Of a DNA stretch of 63,666 nt, positions 9,483 through 19,100 are shown in pieces. Below the pieces are notes generated by a model that saw only the letters and a program-made list of their open reading frames with translations, did no database searches and had not been told where the DNA came from. The translations under genes were made by a program, and so were the position numbers. Each line of letters opens with the position of its first letter. Positions within the stretch are counted from its first letter, which is position 1. The DNA comes from Sphingomonadales bacterium (lineage in GTDB: Bacteria > Pseudomonadota > Alphaproteobacteria > Sphingomonadales > Sphingomonadaceae): positions 1 to 63,666 of the forward strand of contig JAQGKX010000088.1 of NCBI GenBank assembly GCA_028289885.1, written 5' to 3'.

Positions 9483-11112
9483 CGCCGCCCTCCGGCGTCA
9501 CCCAGACGATGTTCTGGGTCGGGTCCTTGATGTCGCAGGTTTTGCAGTGGACGCAGTTCTGCGCGTTGATCTGGAGCCTTGGATCGCCCTCTTCCTGTCC
9601 GACGATCTCATACACGCCGGCGGGGCAATAACGCTGCTCCGGACTGTCGTAGAGCGCCAGGTTGACCGTGATCGGAACATCGGGGTCCTTCAGCGTCAGA
9701 TGGACCGGCTGGTCTTCCTCATGATTGGTGTTCGAAATGAAGACCGACGTCAGCTTGTCGAAGCTGAGCACGCCGTCGGGCTTCGGATATTTGATCGGCT
9801 TGACCAGATCCTTGCGCCACAGGCTGTCGCTATCGCGATGATGCTTCATCGTGATGGGCAGGCCGATGCCGAGCGTCCGCATCCACATGTCGATGCCGCC
9901 GAGGACGGTGCCGATCGTCCCGCCGAACTTGGCGATCGACGGTTCGGCGTTCTTGACCCTCTGCAATTCGGTCGCGATCCAGCTATTCCGGACCGATGGC
10001 TCGTAATCAGCCAGTTCGTCGCTCGTCCGGCCAGCCTTGATCGCCGCAGCGGCGCTCTCGGCGGCAAGCATGGCCGATTTGATCGCGGTGTGGCTGCCCT
10101 TAATCCGGGGCACGTTCACGAACCCTGCAGAACAGCCGATCAGCGCACCACCGGGGAAGGCGAGTTTGGGGACCGACTGCCAGCCACCCTCATTTATCGC
10201 GCGCGCGCCGTAAGACACCCGACGGCCACCCTTCAGGATCGCGGCAATGTCGGGATGGTGTTTCCAGCGCTGGAATTCCTCGAACGGCGAAAGATGCGGA
10301 TTGGAATAATCGAGCGCGACGACAAAGCCCAAGGCGACCTGATGGTTGGCCTGATGATACAGGAACCCACCGCCCCACGCGTCGTCCAACGGCCAGCCCT
10401 GCGTGTGCACCACGCGGCCCGGAACATGGAGCGCCGGGTCAATGTCCCAAAGCTCTTTTAACCCGATTCCATAGACTTGCGGCTCGCAGTTCTCTTCAAG
10501 ATCGAACTTCGTCTTGAGCTGGCGAGTCAGATGCCCGCGTGCGCCTTCTGCAAAGAAAGTGTATTTGGCGTGGAGTTCCAGACCGGGCTGATAATCGGAT
10601 TTGCGCGAACCGTCCCGGGCAACACCCATTTCGCCAGTCGCCACACCCTTGATCGAGCCATCGTCATTGTACAGGATTTCGGCAGCAGGAAATCCGGGGA
10701 AGATTTCGACGCCAAGTCCTTCGGCCTGTTCAGCGAGCCAGCGGCACAAATTGCCCAGACTGCCAGTATAATTGCCCTTGTTGCTCATCAACGGCGGCAT
10801 CATCGCATGCGGCAGGGCGTATTTCTTTTTGGCGGATAGCACCCAATGCCAGTTGTCGGTGACCGGCACTTCGACCAGCGAACACCCCGTCGTCCGCCAG
10901 TCAGGCAGCAGCTCATCGAGCGCACGCGGATCGACCACCGCACCCGACAGGATATGCGCGCCGACCTCTGACCCCTTTTCAAGGATGCAGACCGCCAGTT
11001 CGCTGTCCAGCTGTTTCAGGCGGATCGCCGCGGCAAGGCCCGCTGGCCCTCCACCAACGATGACGACGTCATAGGGCATCGACTCCCGGGCTTCGTTTTC
11101 TGGCTCGCTCAT
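9457..11112 (-). CDS. Electron-transfer flavoprotein-ubiquinone oxidoreductase
   Basis: Passes electrons from ETF, loaded by acyl-CoA and amino-acid dehydrogenases, to ubiquinone at the inner membrane. YDVVIVGGGPAGLAAAIRL near residue 15 binds FAD. The C-terminal region has the [4Fe-4S] ligands: CPAGVYE, then CVHCKTCDIKDP. The last segment (PEGGGGPNYPNM) is the usual ETF-QO ending. At 551 residues it is full length. The ATG at 11112 follows an AAGG site; a GTG one codon earlier is possible. It is the first gene of the minus-strand group and divergent from the UDG-like gene. Confidence 0.93.
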   Translation of the reverse strand: MSEPENEARESMPYDVVIVGGGPAGLAAAIRLKQLDSELAVCILEKGSEVGAHILSGAVVDPRALDELLPDWRTTGCSLVEVPVTDNWHWVLSAKKKYALPHAMMPPLMSNKGNYTGSLGNLCRWLAEQAEGLGVEIFPGFPAAEILYNDDGSIKGVATGEMGVARDGSRKSDYQPGLELHAKYTFFAEGARGHLTRQLKTKFDLEENCEPQVYGIGLKELWDIDPALHVPGRVVHTQGWPLDDAWGGGFLYHQANHQVALGFVVALDYSNPHLSPFEEFQRWKHHPDIAAILKGGRRVSYGARAINEGGWQSVPKLAFPGGALIGCSAGFVNVPRIKGSHTAIKSAMLAAESAAAAIKAGRTSDELADYEPSVRNSWIATELQRVKNAEPSIAKFGGTIGTVLGGIDMWMRTLGIGLPITMKHHRDSDSLWRKDLVKPIKYPKPDGVLSFDKLTSVFISNTNHEEDQPVHLTLKDPDVPITVNLALYDSPEQRYCPAGVYEIVGQEEGDPRLQINAQNCVHCKTCDIKDPTQNIVWVTPEGGGGPNYPNM

Positions 11113-11221
11113 CACTCATCCTTAGCTCGTCCGGCGCTTTGGCGCGCGCGTAAAACGGACTGTCCGCATCCCCGGTCACAAAGATTGACCGCGACGTCAA
11201 CATCGCGCTTCATGATTTCAG

Positions 11222-11941
11222 ATGGGGTTCGCACACGAAAATACGACTGTCGACCACGTATCGAGTGTGATGCGGTGGTGGCGTGACGCCGGTGTCGACG
11301 TCATGATCGACGAACAGCCACGTAGCTGGCTGACCGCAGCCGTAGCGAAAACCGGTCGTCCCGCGGCGATTGCTCCGCCCAAAATCGAAAGACAAAAAAC
11401 TTTGGGCTCATTGGTCGAATGGCTGATGACAAGCGAAGAATTTCCCGAACTCGGCCCAATCCAGCGGCGCGTGGGGCCGTCGGGCGATGTTGCCTGTGGA
11501 CTGATGGTCCTGACAGACCTTCCCGAAACCGCCGACGTCGATTCGGGCAAGCTGTTCGCGGGCGAACTTGCATCGCTGTTCGATAATATGCTCGGCGCGC
11601 TCGGTCGTGATCGTGGATCCATCTATCTGGCCAGCCTGTCCGCGGGACGCCCACCAAGCGGTCGCCTGAGCACCGCCGCCCTTCAATCGCTTTCGGAAAA
11701 AGCCCGAGACCACGTTAAATTCGTCGCACCAAAGCAGCTTTGGACGCTCGGCTCAGCGGCGAGTTGTGCAATCCTTGGGATGACCGACGTCGAGGCCCAC
11801 GGAAAGTTACACTCCATTAACCTTGATGATGTCATGGTTGACGTCATGGCAACTGCCCATCCGCGCATATTGAATTCCAAGGATAAAAAGTTGCGCGCCT
11901 GGGCAAATATGCAAAGATTGATCGAAAAGGACGTCAATTGA
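11222..11941 (+). CDS. Uracil-DNA glycosylase superfamily-like protein, degenerate
   Basis: A 239-residue protein resembling family 4-type uracil-DNA glycosylases. The segment SGKLFAGELASLFDNML matches the family's 'GRPFVGxAGxLLDxML' region, WTLGSAASCAIL matches the late 'lGxxAxxxLL' segment, and ATAHPRIL retains the conserved HP motif. The usual GEAPGxxED active-site motif is replaced by TDLPETAD, and only two cysteines are present, so the iron-sulfur cluster of family 4 cannot form. It may be an altered glycosylase or a nucleic-acid or nucleotide-binding relative. Its TGA overlaps the TTG start of the next gene (TTGA). Superfamily membership is fairly sure; activity is not. Confidence 0.65.
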   Translation: MGFAHENTTVDHVSSVMRWWRDAGVDVMIDEQPRSWLTAAVAKTGRPAAIAPPKIERQKTLGSLVEWLMTSEEFPELGPIQRRVGPSGDVACGLMVLTDLPETADVDSGKLFAGELASLFDNMLGALGRDRGSIYLASLSAGRPPSGRLSTAALQSLSEKARDHVKFVAPKQLWTLGSAASCAILGMTDVEAHGKLHSINLDDVMVDVMATAHPRILNSKDKKLRAWANMQRLIEKDVN

Positions 11942-13659
11942 AGTTTCGTTTGGCCATCGCAACTGTTCTTCTGGCGACCAGCGCGATTGCGGGCACGGCG
12001 CAGGCATCGACCGCCTCGACGGCAAGGGTTACCCTCCCCGTCCAGCTTGGGCCTAACGCTCGCGCACAATATCAGGAAATATTCGCGGCGATCGATGCGC
12101 AGGCATGGACCGATGCCTCGGCGAAGCTTGATGCGATGCCAGCAGGGCCGCTTCATCCCGTAGCGCGCTCGCTGATCTATCTGGGTAAGGGTTCACCGAA
12201 GGTTGAGGGGCCTGCCCTGTCGGCGCTTGCTTCGATGGCTCCCGATCTTCCCCAGTCGGTCGCGCTCGTTCGCCTTGCGTCTGCGCGTGGAGCCGAGGCC
12301 GTGCCCGCGCTTCCCGAAGTTCGGCAGCTTTACTGGCTGGGCACCGCGCCACGCCGGACTCGCGTCAGTGCCATCACCGGCGACCCGCAGGCAGCATGGC
12401 TTGCCGCGCAGATTTTACCGCTGATCAAGGAAGACCGGCCCATCGATGCCGAGGCCTTGCTGGTCACGAACGAGGACAAGCTGTCCCCTGCAGCCGCGAC
12501 CGAATGGCGTCAGCGCGTGGCATGGTCCTATTATCTAACCGGTGACGACAAGAACGCCCGTGCGCTGGCCATGCGCGCCAGTGCCGGAACCGGCGATTGG
12601 GCTGCGCAGGGTGACTGGGTCGCGGGACTCGCCGCATGGCGTCAGAAAGATTGGAAGGGCGCATCCGATGCGTTCACCGCACAGACGCGGATGTCGTCCG
12701 ATCCCGAAATGGTGGCGGCAGGACATTATTGGGCCGCGCGCGCGGCAATGGCGGCAAAACAGCCTGACCAAATTCAGCCCCATCTTCGCGCTGCTGCCCG
12801 GTTGGACGAGACGTTTTACGGATTGCTTGCTCAGGCGGCGATGGGCCTTGCCCCAGCCAAGGACGACGATGGCAGCGCAACGATCCGCGCGGTTGCCGAT
12901 CATCCCAATATCCGCGCGGCGCTGGCCTTGGCCGAAATTGGGCAGCTCGATCGCGCCGATGAGCTGATCCGCTGGCAGGCGCGCATCGGGGTCCCGATCG
13001 AACATGCCACGCTGACGCTGATTGCCGGCAAGCTGAACCTCCCGGCAACGCAATTGTGGCTGGCCCATAACGGCCCGACCGGCGCGCGCACGACCGCCGA
13101 GGGACGCTACCCCGCTCCAGACAGCTGGATTCCACAGGGCGGGTGGCGCGTCGACAAGTCGCTGGTCTTTGCCCATGCGCTTCAGGAATCGAACTTCCGG
13201 GTCAACGCGACCAGTGCCGCCGGTGCCCGCGGCCTGATGCAGGTCATGCCCGCCACGGCGAATATCATGGCGCGGAACAAGGGTGAAGCTTTCACGGGAT
13301 CGCTGGGAACGCCATCGATCAACATGGAATATGGCCAAAGCTATATTGAGAAACTGCGCGACATGAGCGCGACGGGCGGGCTGCTGCCCAAAGTCATCGC
13401 CGCCTATAATTGCGGCCCCGGCCCGCTTGACCGCTGGAACGCGCGTGGCGAAGCGCTCAATCGCGATCCGTTGCTCTACATCGAATCGATTTCCTACTGG
13501 GAAACGCGTGGCTACGTCACGACGGTGATGCGCAACTACTGGATGTATCAGCAGCAGGCGGGCAAGAAGACCGCAAGTCGCGATGCGCTGGTCCAGGGTG
13601 TCTGGCCGAAATTCCCCGGTGCGGCCCAGATCGCCAGTGCCGAGCGGGTCGGCAATTGA
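11938..13659 (+). CDS. Soluble lytic murein transglycosylase
   Basis: Predicted periplasmic enzyme that cleaves the MurNAc-GlcNAc bond of peptidoglycan to give 1,6-anhydro ends. Residues 1-24 form a signal peptide (cleavage near AQAS). Residues 30-390 are an alpha-superhelical, TPR-like region as in Slt70. The C-terminal SLT domain has the catalytic glutamate at about Glu417 (HALQESNFR), the ARGLMQVMP motif and IAAYNCGPG. The start is TTG, overlapping the previous stop as TTGA, and the gene ends the same way into moaB, so three genes are linked by translational coupling. Confidence 0.92.
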   Translation: MKFRLAIATVLLATSAIAGTAQASTASTARVTLPVQLGPNARAQYQEIFAAIDAQAWTDASAKLDAMPAGPLHPVARSLIYLGKGSPKVEGPALSALASMAPDLPQSVALVRLASARGAEAVPALPEVRQLYWLGTAPRRTRVSAITGDPQAAWLAAQILPLIKEDRPIDAEALLVTNEDKLSPAAATEWRQRVAWSYYLTGDDKNARALAMRASAGTGDWAAQGDWVAGLAAWRQKDWKGASDAFTAQTRMSSDPEMVAAGHYWAARAAMAAKQPDQIQPHLRAAARLDETFYGLLAQAAMGLAPAKDDDGSATIRAVADHPNIRAALALAEIGQLDRADELIRWQARIGVPIEHATLTLIAGKLNLPATQLWLAHNGPTGARTTAEGRYPAPDSWIPQGGWRVDKSLVFAHALQESNFRVNATSAAGARGLMQVMPATANIMARNKGEAFTGSLGTPSINMEYGQSYIEKLRDMSATGGLLPKVIAAYNCGPGPLDRWNARGEALNRDPLLYIESISYWETRGYVTTVMRNYWMYQQQAGKKTASRDALVQGVWPKFPGAAQIASAERVGN

Positions 13660-14180
13660 TCGACGAGAGCGCGACGTTCCAGCCTGTACGGATTGCCGTC
13701 CTTACCGTTTCGGACACGCGAACTGCCGCTGACGACAAATCTGGAAACAAGTTGGTTTCGCTGCTGACCGATGCTGGCCATGTGCTGGCCGAGCGCGCGA
13801 TCGTTCGTGATGACGTCGATGCCATCGTCGCGCGATTGCACATGTGGATCGATCAGGAACAAGTCGATTGTATCGTCACGACCGGTGGCACGGGCGTAAC
13901 CGGGCGCGACGTCACCCCCGACGCACTGGCGCGTCTTGGCGGCAAGGATATCCCGGGATTTGGCGAATTGTTCCGCTGGCTGTCCTTCGCCAAGATCGGC
14001 ACCTCGACTGTCCAGTCGCGCGCCTGCGCCGTCGTCGTGCGTGGTACCTATGTGTTCGCCCTGCCGGGATCGACCGGCGCGGTGGAGGATGGGTGGACCG
14101 GCATATTGAGTACGCAACTCGACAGCCGCCACCGACCCTGCAACTTCGTCGAACTGATGCCGAGGTTGCGCGAGAAATAG
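13656..14180 (+). CDS. moaB: Molybdenum cofactor biosynthesis protein B
   Basis: A 174-residue MogA/MoaB-family protein that binds or adenylylates molybdopterin in molybdenum cofactor synthesis. [15 protein letters not shown] near the N-terminus and [17 protein letters not shown] in the middle are the family signatures, and [14 protein letters not shown] closes the fold. It starts with TTG in a TTGA overlap with the transglycosylase stop. No other cofactor genes are in the window, so it is an isolated member of the pathway riding on an unrelated operon. Confidence 0.9.
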   Translation: MIDESATFQPVRIAVLTVSDTRTAADDKSGNKLVSLLTDAGHVLAERAIVRDDVDAIVARLHMWIDQEQVDCIVTTGGTGVTGRDVTPDALARLGGKDIPGFGELFRWLSFAKIGTSTVQSRACAVVVRGTYVFALPGSTGAVEDGWTGILSTQLDSRHRPCNFVELMPRLREK

Positions 14181-14202
14181 TCTTGGACAGCGACGCCCGC
14201 TT

Positions 14203-14217
14203 GTTCCATCTATGTTC
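14203..14217 (+). promoter_or_regulatory. LexA (SOS) box before the radical SAM gene
   Basis: GTTC at 14203-14206 and GTTC at 14214-14217 are separated by exactly 7 bases (CATCTAT), the GTTC-N7-GTTC operator of alphaproteobacterial LexA. It ends 2 bases before the ATG at 14220. TTGGAC at 14183-14188 could be the -35 element, with a weak -10 inside the box and transcription starting near the ATG. The same box, with the same last eight bases, occurs before rmuC. Confidence 0.78.
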
Positions 14218-14219
14218 TC

Positions 14220-15293
14220 ATGCGACAGCCCAGACGAGCCGTGCGGGGAGCGACACTGAACACGGGGAGTTCGCGCTTCAACCTGCCCGCACGAGAGGCG
14301 GACGGAGACTGGCTCGATGACCGCGAGACGCTCGACGATGGCCCGGCGCCCCTTCGGACAACAGTAACCGTCGAACGTCCTAAATCGATCATCAGCTTCA
14401 ATGCTTCGGCCGACGTGCCGTTTGAGCGGTCGATCAATGCCTATCGCGGGTGCGAACACGGCTGCATCTATTGTTTCGCGCGACCAAGCCATGCCTATCA
14501 CGACCTGTCACCCGGTCTCGATTTCGAGAGCAAGCTGTTCGCCAAGCCCGATGCGGCCAAGCTGCTTCGCGCCGAGTTGATGAAGCCATCCTATCGCGTT
14601 GCCACCATCGCCATGGGTACGAACACTGACCCGTATCAGCCGATCGAGCGTGACTGGCGGATCACGCGGCACTGTATCGAGGTGCTGGCCGAAACACGGC
14701 ATCCGCTGATGATTACGACGAAATCCGACCGCGTGGTGGACGATATCGATATGCTGGCAGCAATGGCGAGAGACGGGCTGGTATCGGTCATGGTGTCGAT
14801 CACGTCGCTCGATCCCCGCATCGCGATGACGATCGAACCACGCGCGCCGACGCCGCGACGTCGGTTGCTTGCTGTGGAAAAGCTGGCGGCAGCGGGCGTG
14901 CCGGTGCGAGTCTCGATCTCACCGATCATTCCCGCAATCACCGATGGCGAGATGGAACATATCCTCGAAGCGGCGGCAAACGCAGGCGCGCGGACGGCGG
15001 CGTTCATACCAGTGCGGCTGCCTTTCGAGGTTGCGCCACTGTTCCGCGCATGGCTCGATACGCATTTCCCCGATCGTGCGGGAAAGGTGATGTCGATGAT
15101 CCAGTCAATTCGGGGTGGCCGCGACAATGATCCCAATTTCGGGACCCGAATGCGGGGAACTGGGCCGTGGTACGACCTGATGCTGACCCGGTTCAGGATC
15201 GGTTGCGCGCGGCATGGGCTGAACAAGGAGCGCGTGGTGCTCCGGACCGATCTTTTCAGGCCACCCGAGGGGGCGCAGATGCGGCTGTTTTGA
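14220..15293 (+). CDS. PA0069-family radical SAM protein (SplB-like)
   Basis: A 357-residue radical SAM enzyme related to spore photoproduct lyase. RGCEHGCIYCFARP holds the CxxxCxxC ligands (Cys78, Cys82, Cys85) of the SAM-binding [4Fe-4S] cluster. MGTNTDPYQPIE and ITTKSDRV are typical of the PA0069 family, which has no firm substrate. The LexA box just before the ATG suggests that DNA damage induces it, fitting a role in repair of UV or other lesions, though that is inference. The gene lies 39 bases after moaB but probably has its own promoter. Confidence 0.85.
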   Translation: MRQPRRAVRGATLNTGSSRFNLPAREADGDWLDDRETLDDGPAPLRTTVTVERPKSIISFNASADVPFERSINAYRGCEHGCIYCFARPSHAYHDLSPGLDFESKLFAKPDAAKLLRAELMKPSYRVATIAMGTNTDPYQPIERDWRITRHCIEVLAETRHPLMITTKSDRVVDDIDMLAAMARDGLVSVMVSITSLDPRIAMTIEPRAPTPRRRLLAVEKLAAAGVPVRVSISPIIPAITDGEMEHILEAAANAGARTAAFIPVRLPFEVAPLFRAWLDTHFPDRAGKVMSMIQSIRGGRDNDPNFGTRMRGTGPWYDLMLTRFRIGCARHGLNKERVVLRTDLFRPPEGAQMRLF

Positions 15294-15359
15294 ACCGGGT
15301 GGCGCATTCCGATACGGGAAATGGCTTTTCTGATGGGGAAGACCTGTTCGTCAGCAATA

Positions 15360-15380
15360 TCGATCCTATCTTTGGATCGA
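15360..15380. promoter_or_regulatory. Inverted repeat upstream of the GST gene
   Basis: TCGATCC and GGATCGA (7-bp arms, 7-base spacer) lie centred about 38 bases before the GST start codon, in a 114-base gap that holds no other recognisable element. It could be an operator or the 3' hairpin of the preceding gene. No regulator is recognised. Confidence 0.35.
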
Positions 15381-15407
15381 AGCCGAAATGGTAACGAGGG
15401 ATTTTAG

Positions 15408-16094
15408 ATGATCGAACTGCATAGCTGGCCGACCCCCAATGGACTGAAGATTTCGATCTTTCTCGAGGAAGCCGGCCTCGAAACAAAGGTGTTCCCTGTC
15501 AACATCGGGAAGGGAGAGCAGTTCGAACCGGCATTCCTGAAGATTTCCCCGAACAATCGTATTCCGGCAATCGTCGATCTTGATCCGGTGGACGGCGGTG
15601 ATCCCGTATCGGTTTTCGAATCCGGGGCGATCCTGATTTATCTCGCCGAAAAGACGGTAAAGTTCCTGCCGACCGACCTGCGCAAGCGGGCGAAGGTGCT
15701 CGAATGGCTGGCCTGGCAGGTTGGTGGCCTTGGCCCGATGGCTGGCCAGAACGGACATTTTAACGTCTATGCGCCCGAGAAGATTCCCTATGCCATCGAT
15801 CGCTATGTCAACGAAACCAAGCGGCTCTATGGCGTGCTCGACAAGCAACTTGCCGACAATGAGTATGTCGCGGGTGACTATTCGATTGCGGACATGGCGA
15901 TCTATCCGTGGATCGTTCCGTACGAGAACCACAAGCAGGTGCTGACCGACCACCCGAATTTGAAGCGCTGGTTCGACCTCGTTGCCGCGCGGCCTGCTGT
16001 CGCGAGCGTCTATGCAAACAAGGATGCGATATATGGCGCGCGGCCCGTGACGATGTCGGACGAGGAGCGCGAAATCCTGTTCGGCAAGAAATAG
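15408..16094 (+). CDS. Glutathione S-transferase family protein (YfcG/Ure2p-like)
   Basis: A 228-residue GST: thioredoxin-like N-terminal domain (about 1-85) with the HSWPTPNGLKI start, cis-proline motif NRIPAIVD and glutathione-gamma-glutamyl motif FESGAIL, then an all-helical C-terminal domain with the N-capping box (YSIADMAIYPW). The N-terminal TPNG pattern is that of the YfcG/YghU/Ure2p group, which reduces disulfides with glutathione rather than acting as classic transferases. GAGG lies upstream of the ATG at suitable spacing. It appears monocistronic, bounded by an inverted repeat before and a terminator after. Confidence 0.9.
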   Translation: MIELHSWPTPNGLKISIFLEEAGLETKVFPVNIGKGEQFEPAFLKISPNNRIPAIVDLDPVDGGDPVSVFESGAILIYLAEKTVKFLPTDLRKRAKVLEWLAWQVGGLGPMAGQNGHFNVYAPEKIPYAIDRYVNETKRLYGVLDKQLADNEYVAGDYSIADMAIYPWIVPYENHKQVLTDHPNLKRWFDLVAARPAVASVYANKDAIYGARPVTMSDEEREILFGKK

Positions 16095-16098
16095 GCTC

Positions 16099-16131
16099 AA
16101 ACGGCGCTGGTCAGGAAACCAGCGCCAGTTT
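16099..16131. terminator. Bidirectional intrinsic terminator between GST and dnaE
   Basis: GGCGCTGGT (16103-16111) pairs perfectly with ACCAGCGCC (16118-16126) around a 6-nt loop, with AAAC before and GTTT after (one bulged base). The hairpin covers the dnaE stop codon and lies 8 bases after the GST stop, so it can serve both convergent genes. Confidence 0.72.
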
Positions 16132-19100
16132 CGGTGATGCCGCCTGGGTCAGGCTGATCGCATCGATCCCGTCGAGCGCGCCGATCCTGTCGGCCAGTTC
16201 GCCATCGATCAGGAAATCACGCCCGAGCAACAGTTGCGCCTCGCCGCCTTCGGGCAGCGTTGCGGTTACGTAAACCTCGCTCCGCCCGCCGCGAGACCCA
16301 GCGAGCAAAGTGGCCAGTGTCGCGATGCCGGCACTGTCGTGCAGGCGAATCTCCGCCTTCAACCGCGCATTCCCCGCCAGCCCTTCGAGTGGCTGGATGC
16401 GGCGCACCGTGATACGCGGCGTTTCCTCGCCCGGCTTGCGATCGAGTTCGACGGTGAGCAAGGCGCACCCGCCATTCCGCCCGGCTTCCTCAATATTTTT
16501 CGAAACGTCATCATCGAAACAGGTGCCGACAAACTGGCCCGTTGCATCGGACATCGTCGCCATCAGGTAACGACGCCCCCGCGCCGAAGTGCGGTATTTC
16601 ACGTCCTCGACCAATACCGACATGACCGCGGTCATGCGCGATCCATCGCTCGCACCTGGCTGGACGCACAAGGCTGCGTAGCTGCGCGCGCCCTGGCTAG
16701 CCGCGACGTGCGAGTAACGATCGGCCGGGTGAGCCGAGAAATAAAAGCCGAATGCTTCCTTTTCCGCCGTCATCCGCTCGGTGAGCGTCCAGTTCGCCTT
16801 GGCCGGTAACTGGATCGCCGCCATCGTCTCGACCTCACCGCCGAACAGGCCGCCCTGCCCGCTCGTCCGGCTGTGCTCCGCCGAATTCGCCACGGCCAAT
16901 ATGTTTTCGGCAACGGCAAAGGCTCCCGCGCGGTTCGGAGTCAGCGCATCGAACGCTCCCCCGCCTGCCAGGCTCTCCAACTGACGCCGGTTTATCAGGC
17001 GCGGGTTGATGCGGTGAGCAAGATCATCGAGATCCTTGAACGGCCCGTTCTCGGCGCGCTCCCGGCAGATTTGCTCCATAGCGCCCTCGCCAACGCCCTT
17101 CAGCGCACCCAGCGCGAAGCGCACGACCAACCCGTCGTCACCCGCCTCGACGGTGAAATCGGCACCGCTTGCGTTGATGCACGGTGCCAGTGCGCGCACA
17201 CCCATGCGCCGCATATCATCGGCAAAGATCGCGAGCTTGTCGGTGTTGCTGAGGTCATAGGCCATCGACGCGGCAAAGAAATCCTGCGGATAATGCGTCT
17301 TCACCCAGGCGGTCTGATAGGACAACACGGCATAGGCAGCGGCGTGGCTCTTGTTGAAGCCGTAACCAGCGAACTTGTCGATCAGGTCGAACAGTTCGTT
17401 GGCCTTGGCCGGCGCGATGTCGTTGGCTGCACATCCGGTCACGAACCGTGCGCGCTGGTCGTCCATTTCCTTCTGAATTTTTTTACCCATTGCGCGGCGC
17501 AGAAGGTCGGCTTCACCAAGCGAGTAACCCGCCAGCACTTGCGCGGCCTGCATCACCTGTTCCTGATAGACGATGATGCCGTATGTTTCGGACAGGATCG
17601 TTTCGAGCAGCGGGTGCGGATATTCGATGATGACACGACCGTTTTTGCGGTCGGCGAACAGCGGGATATTGTCCATTGGGCCGGGGCGGTAGAGCGCGCC
17701 GATGGCGATGATGTCGCCGAAATTGCTTGGGCGGACGGATGCCAGCGCGCGCCGCATCCCCTCGGACTCCAGCTGGAACACGCCGACGGTGTCACCCTTT
17801 TGCAGCATGGCATAGACCGACTCATCGTCCCATCCGAGCGTGTCCAGATTCGGTCGGTGCCCGTCGCGTTCCTCGATCATGTCGAGCGCGCGCTGCAAGA
17901 CCGACAGTGTTTTCAGCCCAAGAAAATCGAACTTCACCAGCCCCGCGGCCTCGACGTATTTCATGTCGAACTGCGTAACGGGCATATCTGAACGCGGGTC
18001 GCGATAGAGCGGCACCAACTGGTCGAGCGGGCGATCGCCGATGACGACGCCCGCCGCGTGGGTGGACGAATGGCGCGGCAACCCCTCCAGCTTCATGGCA
18101 AGGTCGAACAGCCGCCGCACGTCGGCATCAGATTTATACTCGGAGGCAAGTTCGGAAACGCCGTTCAACGCGCGTGACAATGTCCATGGGTCGGTCGGGT
18201 GGTTCGGGATTGCCTTGGCAAGCCGATCGACCTGCCCATAGCTCATCTGCAGGACGCGACCGGTATCTTTCAGGACCGCGCGGGCCTTGAGCCGTCCGAA
18301 TGTTATGATCTGGGCGACCTGACCATGGCCGTATTTTTTCTGGACGTAGCGGATGACGTCAACGCGCCGGGTCTCGCAGAAATCGATGTCGAAATCGGGC
18401 ATCGACACGCGGTCGGGGTTCAGGAAGCGTTCGAACAGCAGCCCGAGTTTCAGCGGGTCGAGATCGGTGATGGTCAGCGACCATGCGACCACCGAACCGG
18501 CACCCGAACCACGGCCCGGCCCAACGGGAATGTTATTGTCCTTCGCCCATTTGATGAAATCGGCGACGATCAGGAAATAACCCGAAAAACCCATGCCTGT
18601 AATGACGTTGAGTTCGAAATCGAGACGATCGCGGTATTTTTGCGGGTCGGCGACGGGAATCAGCGCGAGCCGCGCGTCCAGCCCGGCGTGGGCATCGCAA
18701 ATGAGCTGGGTGATTTCAGCCTCCGGATCACCCGCGAGACTCGGCAAAATAGGCTTGCGAGTGGGCGCATCGACCGCACAGCGCTGGGCGAGGACAAGCG
18801 TATTCGCCAGCGCCTCGGGCAGGTCGTCGAACAGCTTGCGCATATCGTGCGCGGGCTTGATCCAGGCATCGGGGGAGCTCTTCGCGCGGTCGTCGCTGTC
18901 GACATAGGCCGACGCGGCGATGCACAGCATGACGTCATGGGCATTGTGGAAACTGGCCTCGCCATAGCAGGCGGGGTTGGTCGCGACGAGCGGCAGGTCG
19001 CGACCGTCTGCCAAGGCGATCAGGTGCGGTTCGGCAGCACCCTCGATGGCGTCTAGACGGCGCGACAGTTCGACGTACAGCCGACCCGGGAATAATGTGG

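Noticed and set aside
11156-11166. Palindrome CGGACTGTCCG between the ETF-QO and UDG-like genes
   Set aside because: Short, and no known regulator recognises it; it could be chance in GC-rich DNA.
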